Positions 1 to 9,076 of a stretch of 34,081 nucleotides of DNA are shown piece after piece. A program made the position numbers and the translations under genes. Numbering within the stretch: the first letter of the stretch is position 1; every line of letters begins with the position of its first letter. Origin of the DNA: Pontibacter sp. Tf4 (lineage in GTDB: Bacteria > Bacteroidota > Bacteroidia > Cytophagales > Hymenobacteraceae); assembly GCF_014212495.1 (NCBI RefSeq), contig NZ_JACKZC010000016.1, forward strand, positions 1 to 34,081, in the 5' to 3' direction. The notes beneath the pieces were generated by a model, which searched no databases, was not told the origin of the DNA, and was given only the letters and a program-made list of their open reading frames with translations.

Positions 1-183
1 TTACTTTGCTCCATGTTTCCTGTTGTTAAAAGGTAAATACTATTTATACCCTTTTACAGGAACGCGCTGTTCTCCCAGGCCACTGTAAACACCCGGGAAT
101 TCAAACATACGGTCTTGCCCTTAGTCCAGCCCCAAGGCAGGTGGGGCACCATAATCAATTCCTTTCACTTAAAAACTACGATT

Positions 184-672
184 ATGGAAAAGACAGTCAA
201 ACAACCAGCAAAAGTAAAAGGAGCATTCCTGAACAGAGTAGCCGAAGTAAAGCTAACTTACCGTTCGAAGGTAAAGCCATCGGAAAGGCCCCAAGTCACC
301 AGCTCTTCCGACAGCTACTGCATCCTGAAAAAGAGTTGGGACACAGGTAAGCTGGAGTTTGTCGAGCAGTTCAAGGTGCTATTGCTCAACAGGGCCAACC
401 GGGTGCTGGGCCTCTACGAGCTCTCCACCGGCGGGGTGGCAGGCACCGTGGCCGATCCCAAGCTGGTCTTTGTAGCGGCCTTGAAAGCCTGTGCTTCAGC
501 TATCGTTCTGTGTCACAACCATCCATCGGGCAATACCAAACCAAGCGCAGCAGACCTGGCATTAACAAAGAAGATGAAGCAGGCCGGGGAGGTACTCGAC
601 ATCGCCGTGCTGGACCACATCATCCTGACCAGTGAAAGTTATTATTCCTTTGCAGACGAAGGGCTCCTGTAG
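184..672 (+). CDS. RadC-like JAB (MPN+) domain protein
   Basis: The 162-residue product carries the metal-binding JAMM signature of the RadC/JAB family: HNHPSG followed by a Ser and an Asp (NTKPSAADLALTKKM), and then the typical LDHIIL segment near the C terminus. It lacks the N-terminal helix-hairpin-helix region of full-length RadC, as do many short RadC copies in Bacteroidota that sit on mobile elements. The cellular role of RadC is not settled; a DNA-repair role is historical, and a Zn-dependent peptidase-like fold is what the motif supports. I start it at ATG 184; a longer reading from TTG 115 adds 23 unconvincing residues. It stands alone, with no other mobile-element gene in view on this side. 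Confidence 0.85.
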   Translation: MEKTVKQPAKVKGAFLNRVAEVKLTYRSKVKPSERPQVTSSSDSYCILKKSWDTGKLEFVEQFKVLLLNRANRVLGLYELSTGGVAGTVADPKLVFVAALKACASAIVLCHNHPSGNTKPSAADLALTKKMKQAGEVLDIAVLDHIILTSESYYSFADEGLL

Positions 673-680
673 CCTTCGTC
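655..680 (+). terminator. weak stem-loop over the radC-like stop codon
   Basis: An 8-bp perfect stem (GACGAAGG / CCTTCGTC) encloses a 10-base loop that contains the TAG stop codon. There is no T tract after it, so a role in termination or mRNA stability is only a possibility. Confidence 0.3.
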
Positions 681-963
681 CTCTCCCCGGTAATTATCTG
701 TATATCTTACAGGGCACCTGTACCCTCTCATGGCTGTGTAGAGCCGGCCTGGTTACGGCACTTCATAGTGCTATGGGTGAAGCTTATACTGACGCTGGCT
801 CACCTCTTGTCAAAAATTATTCAACCAAATAGTTTAAAATATTATAGCTTAATTCTAATTTTACACAACTAGCCTCACCCTTGAAATGTTCTGACACCCT
901 GACCTGCCGGCCGGGCTCCGGATGTACGCTCCGCTACCGGCTAACAGAAAGTAAAATAAAACT

Positions 964-1374
964 ATGAAACCAATCTTTGCGTCCCCTTTCGTCCGGATTG
1001 ATTATGATCAGTCGGACCAGATCATCGAAGTGAAATGGTTGCAACAGCCACCCAGTAGTGAGTTCCGCAGGTGTATAAGGTTAATCCTGGATTTCGCATT
1101 GGCCAGGAACATATTTCGCTTTCTCTTCGATGTCCATAAGCGCAATTACCTGCCCCTGCAGGATCAGAACTGGCTGCTGCAGGACATCGTGCCCCTGTTC
1201 AGGAACAGGAAAGTCCGGCTGGCCTATATCGTGGGAATAAAGAATATTGAAATGATGGACATTTTCCACCTTAAAGATACGGTAGCCAGGTATAATACCT
1301 TTCAGGTCGAATTGTTTTTCACTAAACCGGAAGCCAGGCAATGGCTTGTGCACCCTGTGGATATCGGGGTCTGA
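964..1374 (+). CDS. STAS/SpoIIAA-like small protein, function unknown
   Basis: A 136-residue soluble protein with no signal peptide or membrane segment. Alternating beta and alpha patterns (IDYDQSDQIIEVKWLQ at the N terminus, then LILDFALARNIFRFLFDVHK and a long central helix) resemble the small STAS/SpoIIAA-like proteins common in Bacteroidota, but I see no diagnostic phosphorylatable motif. The start ATG follows an A-rich leader (GTAAAATAAAACT), which is usual for this phylum. It is a single gene: the next coding region is on the opposite strand about 360 bp away. The fold assignment is inference; the reading frame itself looks real from its codon use and composition. Confidence 0.65.
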   Translation: MKPIFASPFVRIDYDQSDQIIEVKWLQQPPSSEFRRCIRLILDFALARNIFRFLFDVHKRNYLPLQDQNWLLQDIVPLFRNRKVRLAYIVGIKNIEMMDIFHLKDTVARYNTFQVELFFTKPEARQWLVHPVDIGV

Positions 1375-1734
1375 CTTAACCTTAAAAAGAATTTTTACTG
1401 TTATACCTACGGGACCCTGCGTTTACCCTGTCCCTGCAGGTAACGCTTCCTAATTGCTTCTGCCCTGCGCCCCCGAAGCTCCAGCAATAACAGGCAGGCA
1501 GTCACCTGCCAGCCAACACACACCGTGCCTGGTGTATACCAGGCAGCTACGCCGGAGCCGGTGAGAAAAAATGACCTGCGCAGTAATTACCGGCTTTACT
1601 CACCAACATTCAGGCAAAAGCCGAACAAACGGGTAAGTCTCTGAAAACAAAAAGCCCCGCAACGACCTGGTATACAGGACTTACATTGCTTCCGGCAATA
1701 CGACCAGCAGAGAGCAGGACAGCATGATGCCCCG
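1375..1734. other. intergenic region, nothing recognised
   Basis: About 360 bp between convergent genes. I see no RNA gene, repeat, long stem-loop or convincing reading frame here. Confidence 0.6.
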
Positions 1735-2778
1735 TTACTCATACAACAGGGAGACATACATGCCGATACTTGTAGCATGAAGTTTCTTCCAGGGTGCAGT
1801 TCTATCGTCCCTGTAAAAGGTAACCTGGTCTTTGGGTATTTTCGCAAAAGTCATCAGGGAATTCCCGTTCAGTCTGTTTGCCTCGTTAATCCATTCCAGT
1901 GCTACAGCAAAATCCTCCTCCAGTTTAATATTGTATTGCGCCAGATTGACTTTAATCCAGCCTGTGTGGTGCGGCGGTATCTTCACTACGATATCCCTGT
2001 CAAGCAGGCTTTTATGGGGCAGGCTGTTTCTAATGGAGTAGATACGGACCCTGATTGCCACTGCTAAATTTCCGGAACCATGTAACCCAAAATTGAAATC
2101 CTTCAGGTATACCGGGTATTTCCCCGAACGAAAATTATTGCCTATTTCCTGCCCCGTCACCCCACTTAACAGGGTGTCCAGCGGCTCAAATTCGTGCCAT
2201 AAAGCAGCACCTTTGCTCATATTATAACCGACTTTAACTTCTTTCCACCTGACACGCTTAGCCCTGACCTCGATTGTTCCAAGTGCTACAGGCGTTGGAG
2301 AAAGGTAGAATGTTTTGTTATATACATTTTGATTTACTTCATGAACTTCCCTTTTCAATCCCCCATTTATAATTTTCTTTACAGGTAGGGAGAGATTACT
2401 ATAGCCGATTGCCGAGAAGGTGAGTGTGTCTGTTAAGTGATGTTCCTTTAAACGTAACTTAAACCTGCCCATTGCATCTGCCGTAATGCCCGTGCCACTA
2501 TTCTTTATACTGACAGCAACAAAGGGTATTGCCTGGCCATTCTCTGTACTTTTAACTGTCCCCTCTATTGTGTACGCCTGTGCATACAACACCACACAAG
2601 GTAACATCAGGAGCAGTGTTCCGATCAGTCTATGCAGGGCAAATGAGAGGATAGCCAAGTGTTTTATAAGCCTTAGGTTAACTATTGGTATATAACTTAA
2701 TACAACATAGAATATTATGCTACCTTGATTTATATTTCGGGATTCTTCAAACACGGCATTCCCTGCTACCTGCGCCAT
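1735..2778 (-). CDS. CarboxypepD_reg-like domain envelope protein
   Basis: The product has an N-terminal hydrophobic segment ending at about residue 67 (LLLMLPCVVLYAQ), which reads as a signal peptide. A carboxypeptidase regulatory-like beta sandwich follows at about 70-145 (IEGTVKSTENGQAIPFVAVSIKNS, then GRFKLRL and LTFSAIGYS). The remaining 200 residues are a less conserved domain that ends in the beta-rich MYVSLLYE. In Bacteroidota such proteins are exported to the envelope, and this domain is the one that also caps SusC-type receptors, but no transport barrel is present here. The ATG at 2778 leaves about 36 residues before the signal peptide, so the true start may be internal, perhaps a TTG near 2659. 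The specific function is unknown. Confidence 0.7.
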   Translation of the reverse strand: MAQVAGNAVFEESRNINQGSIIFYVVLSYIPIVNLRLIKHLAILSFALHRLIGTLLLMLPCVVLYAQAYTIEGTVKSTENGQAIPFVAVSIKNSGTGITADAMGRFKLRLKEHHLTDTLTFSAIGYSNLSLPVKKIINGGLKREVHEVNQNVYNKTFYLSPTPVALGTIEVRAKRVRWKEVKVGYNMSKGAALWHEFEPLDTLLSGVTGQEIGNNFRSGKYPVYLKDFNFGLHGSGNLAVAIRVRIYSIRNSLPHKSLLDRDIVVKIPPHHTGWIKVNLAQYNIKLEEDFAVALEWINEANRLNGNSLMTFAKIPKDQVTFYRDDRTAPWKKLHATSIGMYVSLLYE

Positions 2779-3083
2779 GTTGCTTATGACATGGCTTTCT
2801 GTTTTACATCATTCAATTAACTATAGTATACTGACTTCAGAATTGAGCCTAAATCTTCAGAGGGTATCAATGTATTCATAAGCTGGCCCTGTAGGGTAGA
2901 GAAGACAACAGAAGTAGTCACTTTAACCATTGATAAGAGGAATCCCGAACCAGTTAAAATAGCAGGAAACTACAACTATAAGTCTTCGAGTCCCACCTAC
3001 TTTTGCATCAGATAAGAAAATAGTTAACGTTGGGATATGGTAAATTCCTAACGCAGTACACTCAATCTTCATTAGTTTGTGCT
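2779..3083. other. intergenic region upstream of a terminator
   Basis: No gene is recognised. A stretch near 2985-3008 (TCTTCGAGTCCCACC) resembles the T-arm end of a tRNA but lacks pairing arms and the rest of a tRNA, so I do not call it. Confidence 0.4.
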
Positions 3084-3114
3084 AAAGCCCGCCACTTATG
3101 GCGGGCTTTTTCTA
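3084..3114. terminator. rho-independent terminator-like stem-loop
   Basis: A 10-bp perfect stem (AAAGCCCGCC / GGCGGGCTTT) has a 6-base loop and runs into TTTTTC on the plus strand. There is no intact gene just before it on that strand; it may serve a lost gene. Confidence 0.7.
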
Positions 3115-3153
3115 TACACCGGGTTAAGCTTAACCTTTCCAGTACAATATATT

Positions 3154-3348
3154 ATGTCGTGTGACGGGTTTCCTGGTTTTGCCGGGATGAATAACGATGG
3201 GATTGGCGTAGTCATTAACGCCTTAACCGACCTGAACAGCGAGCCGGAAGGCCTGCCGGTGGCCTTTGTAACGAGAGGGATTCTTAACCAGGGCTCCGGT
3301 GGAAAAGCGTTGGATTTTGTTAAAAGTAACACGCCACCGGCCGGTTTA
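3154..3348 (+). pseudogene. fragment of a C45 (acyltransferase/peptidase) family gene
   Basis: One plus-strand frame encodes a short block that looks like the conserved core of C45-family autoproteolytic acyl-transferase or peptidase proteins: GFPGFAGMNNDGIGVVINAL, then GLPVAFVTRGILNQ and ALDFVKSNTPPAG. Family members normally carry about 300 residues, with a catalytic Cys upstream and an ASGQNY-like segment after this block. Here both flanks are missing: there is no start region, and the similarity stops at about 3348, before the expected GQNY. I read it as a decayed remnant. The family assignment comes from memory of the motif pattern and could be confirmed with a protein search. Confidence 0.55.
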
Positions 3349-3909
3349 CATCCTGTTAATCAATCTACTGCAGTATAGCGAACATACCAGTGTATCAACT
3401 GCCACTGAACGAAACAGATCCGATCAGGCACTGAATACGGCATAGACTATGAAAAAAATGAGGGCAGTATTCCTGTTTATATGGAAGAGCCTATTGTCAG
3501 CCGGATATCAGGGGAAAAGAAAGCACAGGCAGCCCTGATCGTTCCTTTATCCCGGCGCCAGGGGCTGCGGTGGAAAGTAACGGCCGATTGCTGCTAAGGC
3601 GGTCACTTTCTTCTTCCCCGGGTACCAGAACTGACCTGCATTTACTAAGAGAAACGCTGACATGAACAATTAAAAGGGGCCGGTAATTGGTAACGGTCCC
3701 GTAACAGCATAAGCAGTCACTATAGGGCCCGGACACCCGGGCGGCTTGGATGCTTAGCCTGCCCCTCTCCTGCCTGCCGGAGAACGGGAAGTGCCGGAAC
3801 GCACGGGGGATGAGCCCCTGCACGTTTGGCATAAAAGAACAGGAAGGCAATCCCCCCGGCAGCCTTAGCAGAAGAACAACGGAGGTATATTCATACACAA
3901 GTAAAAAAC
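3349..3909. other. intergenic region, no gene recognised
   Basis: About 560 bp between the C45 remnant and the susCD terminator. Open frames exist on both strands, but their composition (many Arg, Gly, Ser and Cys with no domain pattern) looks like chance. I see no RNA gene or repeat. Confidence 0.5.
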
Positions 3910-3938
3910 AAGGCCCTCCGGGGAGGGCCTTGTTTTAT
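3910..3938 (-). terminator. terminator of the susC-susD operon
   Basis: A 10-bp perfect stem (AAGGCCCTCC / GGAGGGCCTT) lies just downstream of the SusD-like stop. On the minus strand it is followed by GTTTTTTAC, which fits intrinsic termination. Confidence 0.85.
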
Positions 3939-3946
3939 GAAAAAGA

Positions 3947-5365
3947 TTAGTAGCCGGGGTTCTGTTCCAGCTTAGGATTGGCTTGCGTCTCTACCAGCGG
4001 TATCGGGAGAATCGTCTTGTTGGATCCATACGCCTGTAGTTTATTATTCCCATTAGCAGGAATGTCCTTCTTATTTCTTAACAAATCAAACATCCCGTGC
4101 CCTTCAAATGCCAGCTCTCTTCTCCTCTCAAGAAGCACAGCTTCCAGGAGTTCGCCATTGTCTGCAAAGTCGGACGGTTGAAAAGCAGTGGCGTTTGCTC
4201 TTGTTCGGATTTCGTTCAGAAGCGCTACCGCTGTCTCATTCACTGTTGCACTTGCTAACGATTGTTTGGCTAGTGCTTCCGCTTTTGTTAGCACAACTTC
4301 GGCATAACGGATAACCGGAACCCACTGCGAATTATCTGTGTACTTCAGCGTATAGGTTTTACCTTCTTCTTTTTTAGTCAAAGCGGCAACACGAAGATCC
4401 GTACTGTTTGCAGGGAAAAGACTCAGGTAAGGGTCAACCGAAATATCCCGGCGTCTACCATAATGCTGCCCTAAGGCATTGTTCGTATTCGGGTTATCGT
4501 TCAGGTTATGGGCCACAGAGAAAATGGATTCCCAGGTTGTGTAATCAGTGAATACCGTAACAGGTGAGGGATTCAGTTTATACCCCATCGCATCCACCTT
4601 CGCGGCCTGCTCCAGCGCCTTAACATTATCCCCTTTGTAAAGATACAGACGCATCAGCAGTGCTTCTGCAGCACCCTTTGTTGCCCGGGCAACATCTGAA
4701 AATATTACCCCGGTTCTGGCTGGCAGATTTTGTGCGGCGAACTGAAGGTCCTGCTCTATCTGGGCATAAACCTGTGCAACCGAACTTCTGGCAAGCTGCG
4801 CCTCAGGTGTGAATGCAGATGAGGCATCAAACGCTTTGAGCGCTATTGGAATACCCAAATGTGATCCATTTGTCGTAAAGGTATAAGGCTGTGCAAACAG
4901 GTTCACTAAATACCAATGGTTTAACGCTCTCAGAAATTTCGCCTCCGCTTCATACTGTTTTGCCAAAACCTCCGTAGGAACCTTTGCCCGGTTCGCCTCC
5001 AGGGCCTGCAAAAATAAATTCGTCGTGTAAATGGCCCGGTATCCGCCCGTCCAGGCATTGGTTACAGTACCATCACTCGATAAGGTATTGAACAGGCCTA
5101 TGTTCCCAAAGTAAGTAGCCGGGTCCGTATCTGCCCCCCGGATATCTGAGTAGATCAGGGCACGCCCCCCCAGGAACTCCGCATTCTGCGTATCATCGTA
5201 CATCCCGACAACAGCTTTCTCAATTCTTTGAGGTGTCGTAAATGCTGAATCGGGAGACAGGTTCTCAATAGGCTCCTTTTCAATGATGTCACAGGAAGGA
5301 GCAGCCAGGGCCAGTGCGCCAAGCAACAATGATGTTGTTATCGTTTTTCTAACTGGTTTAATCAT
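3947..5365 (-). CDS. SusD/RagB family outer-membrane nutrient-binding lipoprotein
   Basis: This is the surface lipoprotein that caps a SusC-type channel and binds the imported oligosaccharide or peptide. The 472-residue product starts with a lipoprotein signal (LLLGALALAAPSC, Cys at about 25). It shows the family pattern: PDSAFTTPQRIEKAVVGMYD near the N terminus, a TPR-rich middle (AKQYEAEAKFLRALNHWYLV), and the closing ILPIPLVETQANPKLEQNPGY. The start is 14 bp downstream of the SusC-like stop, so the two form an operon. No glycosidase, peptidase or sigma/anti-sigma pair lies next to them, so the substrate cannot be inferred. The length is on the short side but within the family range. Confidence 0.95.
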   Translation of the reverse strand: MIKPVRKTITTSLLLGALALAAPSCDIIEKEPIENLSPDSAFTTPQRIEKAVVGMYDDTQNAEFLGGRALIYSDIRGADTDPATYFGNIGLFNTLSSDGTVTNAWTGGYRAIYTTNLFLQALEANRAKVPTEVLAKQYEAEAKFLRALNHWYLVNLFAQPYTFTTNGSHLGIPIALKAFDASSAFTPEAQLARSSVAQVYAQIEQDLQFAAQNLPARTGVIFSDVARATKGAAEALLMRLYLYKGDNVKALEQAAKVDAMGYKLNPSPVTVFTDYTTWESIFSVAHNLNDNPNTNNALGQHYGRRRDISVDPYLSLFPANSTDLRVAALTKKEEGKTYTLKYTDNSQWVPVIRYAEVVLTKAEALAKQSLASATVNETAVALLNEIRTRANATAFQPSDFADNGELLEAVLLERRRELAFEGHGMFDLLRNKKDIPANGNNKLQAYGSNKTILPIPLVETQANPKLEQNPGY

Positions 5366-5379
5366 GATTGAAATTAAAA

Positions 5380-8300
5380 TTAAAGGCCAATATTCACACC
5401 AAATGTAACGCTACGCGCCTGCGGAATTGATCTGTTGTCAACACCATAGGCAATGTTCACGTTTCTGTTGGTGTTCACTTCCGGGTCAAACCCTTTATAA
5501 GCAGTTAATACAAAGACATTCTGAGCTTGTGCATAAAAGCGGAGGGTGCTTATGCCGGCTTTATTGGTTAGTTCTGAAGGGACATTATATCCTATGCTGA
5601 GCTGGCGTAGTCGCAGAAAATCTCCGTCCTCTAACCAACGGGTTGATAGACGGGTGGAGACGTTATCCTGCAGGTACAGTCTTGGAACATCCGTAACGTC
5701 ACCTGGCTTCTGCCATCTTTCCTTAATTTCGTTAAGGTTATTGTTCATGTAGTTTGTCATCAAACCGGCACGGGTCTGATTCAGAATTTTATTTCCACCA
5801 CTGAACTGGAAGAAGACACCAAAGTCAAAGTCCTTGTACCTGAAGGTATTGTCGACACCGCCAAACCACTTCGGATATGGATTACCGGCAAACACGGCGT
5901 CATCCCCGGTGATCTGGCTTGTTTCAGAACCGTCCAGCAGATAGTATTTCTGGGTGGCAGGGTCGTACTGCTTCACAACACCATCTTTAGACAGGAACAT
6001 AGCCATGCCGTTATCCGGGTTCACACCGGCCCAACGAATCAGTTTGAACTCTCCGATGGCATACCCCACTGCTGCCTGGCTGGAGCCACTCACGACCGGC
6101 ACATCGTTATAAAGGCTTGTAACTTCGTTCTTAACTTTGCTGAAGTTGAAGTTTGTCGACCAAGAGAAGTTGTTCTTCTCAATATTGACGGTGTTTAAGG
6201 CAAGTTCGAAGCCCCTGTTATTCATCGAGCCGATGTTTGTGCTTACGGATGCTCCCGGAATACCAGTCGTTCTCAGTACAGGTGCATTCAGGACAAGGTC
6301 AGTAATTTCAGTATTGAAATAGTCGAACGTCAGTCCTACACGGTCCTGCAACACGGACAGGTCAAAGCCAATGTCCAGTTTATTCGAAGTCTCCCACTTC
6401 AGGTTGGCATTCCCGACCTGCACCGGGCTTAGTCCGTTCTGCTCCACATACAACCCGCCGCCATACAAGGTGCGGGAAGCAAAATCCGCGATATTAGAGT
6501 TTCCTACAATACCATAGCTGGCACGGAGTTTCAGGTCATTCAGGAAGTCAACCCCGTCCAGGAAGCTTTCTTCGGAAATTCTCCAGCCAACTGAGCCGGC
6601 AGGAAAATAGCCTCGTTTGTTGTTTACCCCGAACCCGGAAAATGCATCCGCACGGAAGGCTACCTCAGCATAATACTTATCACCAAAGTCATAAGATAAG
6701 CGACCAAAATAAGAATCAAAACCGTTATGTGTCCTCGCACCATCGGAACCAATCTGTTCTGCAAATGTGCCTGTAATGATATCTTTGAAGAAAGGATCTG
6801 CAAAGTCTCCCGCATAGGCACCAATGGAGTTTTGTACGACTTCCTGGTATTCGATACCACCGGTTGCAGCAATGTTATGTTGCCCGGCCAGTAAGACACT
6901 GTAGGTAGCGTAATTCGACCAGTTCCACTGGTTCCGGGTCAGGTTGTTGGTCTGAACCAGTCCGTTGTAACTCCATCCCAAACCTGCGATACGGGGATCA
7001 CTGTACTGGTCTTCGAAGTTCTGGATATAGTCAATGCCGAACTTGGAAGTTACCTTTAAGTTTTTGACCGGTTGCACTTCCAGGTACGCATTGCCCAATA
7101 TCCGCTGGGAGGTATTTTGGTTTCGCTGCAGATCAAGGGTTGCCCTGGGATGATAGAACCTGTTGAGCAGGTAGGCCTGGTCATTGGCGCCATTGCCTAA
7201 ATAGCCGGTTGAATTCAGGTAATAGAAGCCATCATTGCCATAAACAGGCAGGTTGGAAGGGGCATTCAGGCCAGCCACACCAACACCGGCCAGGTATCCT
7301 TCCGCCAGCACGCCGTTGTTCAACGTCCTGGTAAAGCTCGTACTGATGCCCGCTTTCAGCCAGTCCTTTGGAGTTACATCCAGGTTCAAACGTGCTGCCC
7401 CCCTTCTGAGGCGGTTAGCTACCACCACACCACTTTGGTCTGAGTAGGAAACAGAACCATAGTAGGAAGTTTTTTCATTCCCCCCGGACAACGAAAGCTG
7501 GTGACTCTGCACCTTGCCTTTTCTGAAAACCTGATCAATCCAGTTTGTTCTGTCCGGTATTCCATCGCCGTTGATGTCTACGTTCCCGGTGATCACACTC
7601 TTCGGGTCATCCACACCGAAACGATTGGAAGCTTTTTCATTCTGGATCGTGATAAAGTCGTCCCCGTTCAGCAGGTCGGGACGTCTGACAATTTCATTGT
7701 AACCGGTGTAGAAATCATAGGTAATTCTGGTGGTTCCCGTTTTACCTCTTTTGGTCGTTACCAGGATAACCCCGTTGGCTGCCCTTGAACCATAAAGCGC
7801 GGAGGCGGCGGCATCTTTCAGGACTTCAATCGATTCAATATCATTGGGGTTCAGGTCGGCCAGTGGGTTATAGCGGGTACCGTTACCCCCGTTAAACGTG
7901 TTCAGGTTACTTACCTGGGCCATTGGCACGCCATCTATTACATAAAGAGGCTGGGAGCTGTTGGATATGGATCCGACACCGCGGATTCTCACGGTAACCC
8001 CATCCGCTAGCATACCGGATGAGTTCGTAATCTGCACACCGGCTGCCCTGCCGCTTAACGCCTGGTCAAAACTCTGAACAGGCTGGTTCTCAATTTTGGC
8101 CGCTGAAATGCTGGTAATTGACCCGGTGACATCTTTGACATCCTGCACACCATACCCCACGACAACGACCTCCTGCAGCTGTTTGCTGTCTGCTGAAAGT
8201 GCGACGTTCAACACGTTGCCCGTGATCGGCCGCTCCGTCGTCACATAACCGATAAAGCGGAACTGCAGGGTATTCCCGTTTTCCGGCACATTGAGGGAGT

Positions 8301-8481
8301 ATGTACCGTCGTAGCCTGTGGTGATCCCCATAGAAGTACCTTTCACGATCACTGCTACTCCGGGTAGTGGCTGCCCATCGGCTGCGTCAGTAACTGTCCC
8401 GGAAACAGTCCGGCTCTGCCCCCACGCCTGGCTAACAAGCGTAAGAAACAGAGCCAATTTCATAAGTATGATTTTTCTCAT
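5380..8481 (-). CDS. SusC/RagA family TonB-dependent outer-membrane receptor
   Basis: The 1033-residue product is a TonB-linked channel that imports a ligand held by its SusD partner. In order it has a signal peptide (residues 1-21), a CarboxypepD_reg-like domain (about 24-100; VSGTVTDAADGQPLPGVAV), a TonB box (QEVVVVGYG, about 103-111), a plug domain (about 115-245) with IRGVGSISNSSQPLYVIDGVPM and the SIEVLKDAAASALYGSRAANGVILVTTKRG signature block, and a long beta barrel to the C terminus. All parts expected for a functional receptor are present. The SusD-like gene follows after 14 bp and shares a terminator. The substrate is unknown because no degradative enzymes are nearby. Confidence 0.96.
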   Translation of the reverse strand: MRKIILMKLALFLTLVSQAWGQSRTVSGTVTDAADGQPLPGVAVIVKGTSMGITTGYDGTYSLNVPENGNTLQFRFIGYVTTERPITGNVLNVALSADSKQLQEVVVVGYGVQDVKDVTGSITSISAAKIENQPVQSFDQALSGRAAGVQITNSSGMLADGVTVRIRGVGSISNSSQPLYVIDGVPMAQVSNLNTFNGGNGTRYNPLADLNPNDIESIEVLKDAAASALYGSRAANGVILVTTKRGKTGTTRITYDFYTGYNEIVRRPDLLNGDDFITIQNEKASNRFGVDDPKSVITGNVDINGDGIPDRTNWIDQVFRKGKVQSHQLSLSGGNEKTSYYGSVSYSDQSGVVVANRLRRGAARLNLDVTPKDWLKAGISTSFTRTLNNGVLAEGYLAGVGVAGLNAPSNLPVYGNDGFYYLNSTGYLGNGANDQAYLLNRFYHPRATLDLQRNQNTSQRILGNAYLEVQPVKNLKVTSKFGIDYIQNFEDQYSDPRIAGLGWSYNGLVQTNNLTRNQWNWSNYATYSVLLAGQHNIAATGGIEYQEVVQNSIGAYAGDFADPFFKDIITGTFAEQIGSDGARTHNGFDSYFGRLSYDFGDKYYAEVAFRADAFSGFGVNNKRGYFPAGSVGWRISEESFLDGVDFLNDLKLRASYGIVGNSNIADFASRTLYGGGLYVEQNGLSPVQVGNANLKWETSNKLDIGFDLSVLQDRVGLTFDYFNTEITDLVLNAPVLRTTGIPGASVSTNIGSMNNRGFELALNTVNIEKNNFSWSTNFNFSKVKNEVTSLYNDVPVVSGSSQAAVGYAIGEFKLIRWAGVNPDNGMAMFLSKDGVVKQYDPATQKYYLLDGSETSQITGDDAVFAGNPYPKWFGGVDNTFRYKDFDFGVFFQFSGGNKILNQTRAGLMTNYMNNNLNEIKERWQKPGDVTDVPRLYLQDNVSTRLSTRWLEDGDFLRLRQLSIGYNVPSELTNKAGISTLRFYAQAQNVFVLTAYKGFDPEVNTNRNVNIAYGVDNRSIPQARSVTFGVNIGL

Positions 8482-9076
8482 AAATTGGTTAGTTAAAAGA
8501 TTGATGATTAATGGTTAAAAAGGTGATACATATATCGGTGCCACAACATCAGAACCCATTTTTTCCACTGCCCCTGTTTTCACCTGTTTTTACATGGCGA
8601 CAAAATCCTGTTCCGGGAGATGAGCAGCCGCTGGCTTTGACAAGGACATGGATTTCACTGATCGGTGCAGGTATTTCGTCCTCCATGCCCCAGCTGCTTC
8701 CCGCTACTCTTACAGCGCATGCAACTTCTTCCGGACCAGTTACCGGGAAAGGCCGGGCTGCTAAGTTTCCTGCAGCTGATCTGGTTTATTCCTTTTGCAA
8801 AGAAGGGCAGTCTTTTCTGCAGATTGGTTGTAATATCCTGCCAATTGCTGCAGCTCAGAAGCGGAAACTTGCCTTGGGGTTGAGATGCCTTGTAAACTTT
8901 GTACTTTGCTAGCTGTTACGATGGTCTGCAGTGTGAATACAGAAGGCTTTCCTTCACATGAATAAATAATGGCCATTTACCGGACAGTGTAGGTAGTAAT
9001 TCAATAACAGGCCATTTTGATTTGCAGCGGTAATAAACTGTAGCCGCTTACCGGAAACTAATAAGAATTGAACACC
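8482..9076. other. divergent intergenic region
   Basis: About 595 bp between the divergent susC-like and oxidoreductase genes, so it should hold both promoters. I could not pick out a convincing TAnnTTTG element or operator by eye. Frames here look like chance. Confidence 0.5.

Noticed and set aside
115..183. N-terminal extension of the RadC-like protein from TTG 115
   Set aside because: The added residues have no family match and ATG 184 has a typical A-rich leader.
2980..3012. tRNA 3' end remnant (TTCGAGTCCCACC)
   Set aside because: The T stem does not pair and no other tRNA arms are visible; probably chance.
3497..3898. 133-residue minus-strand frame
   Set aside because: Composition rich in Arg, Ser, Cys and Pro without domain pattern or leader; looks like an antisense chance frame.
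3947..8481. A complete polysaccharide utilisation locus
   Set aside because: Only the SusC/SusD pair is present. No carbohydrate-active enzyme, sulfatase or sensor is adjacent, so a polysaccharide substrate is not supported.
8511..8976. Frames on both strands upstream of the oxidoreductase gene
   Set aside because: No recognisable domain. A minus-strand segment with SASELQQLAGYYNQS vaguely recalls the C-terminal region of some hydrolases but is too short to support a call.
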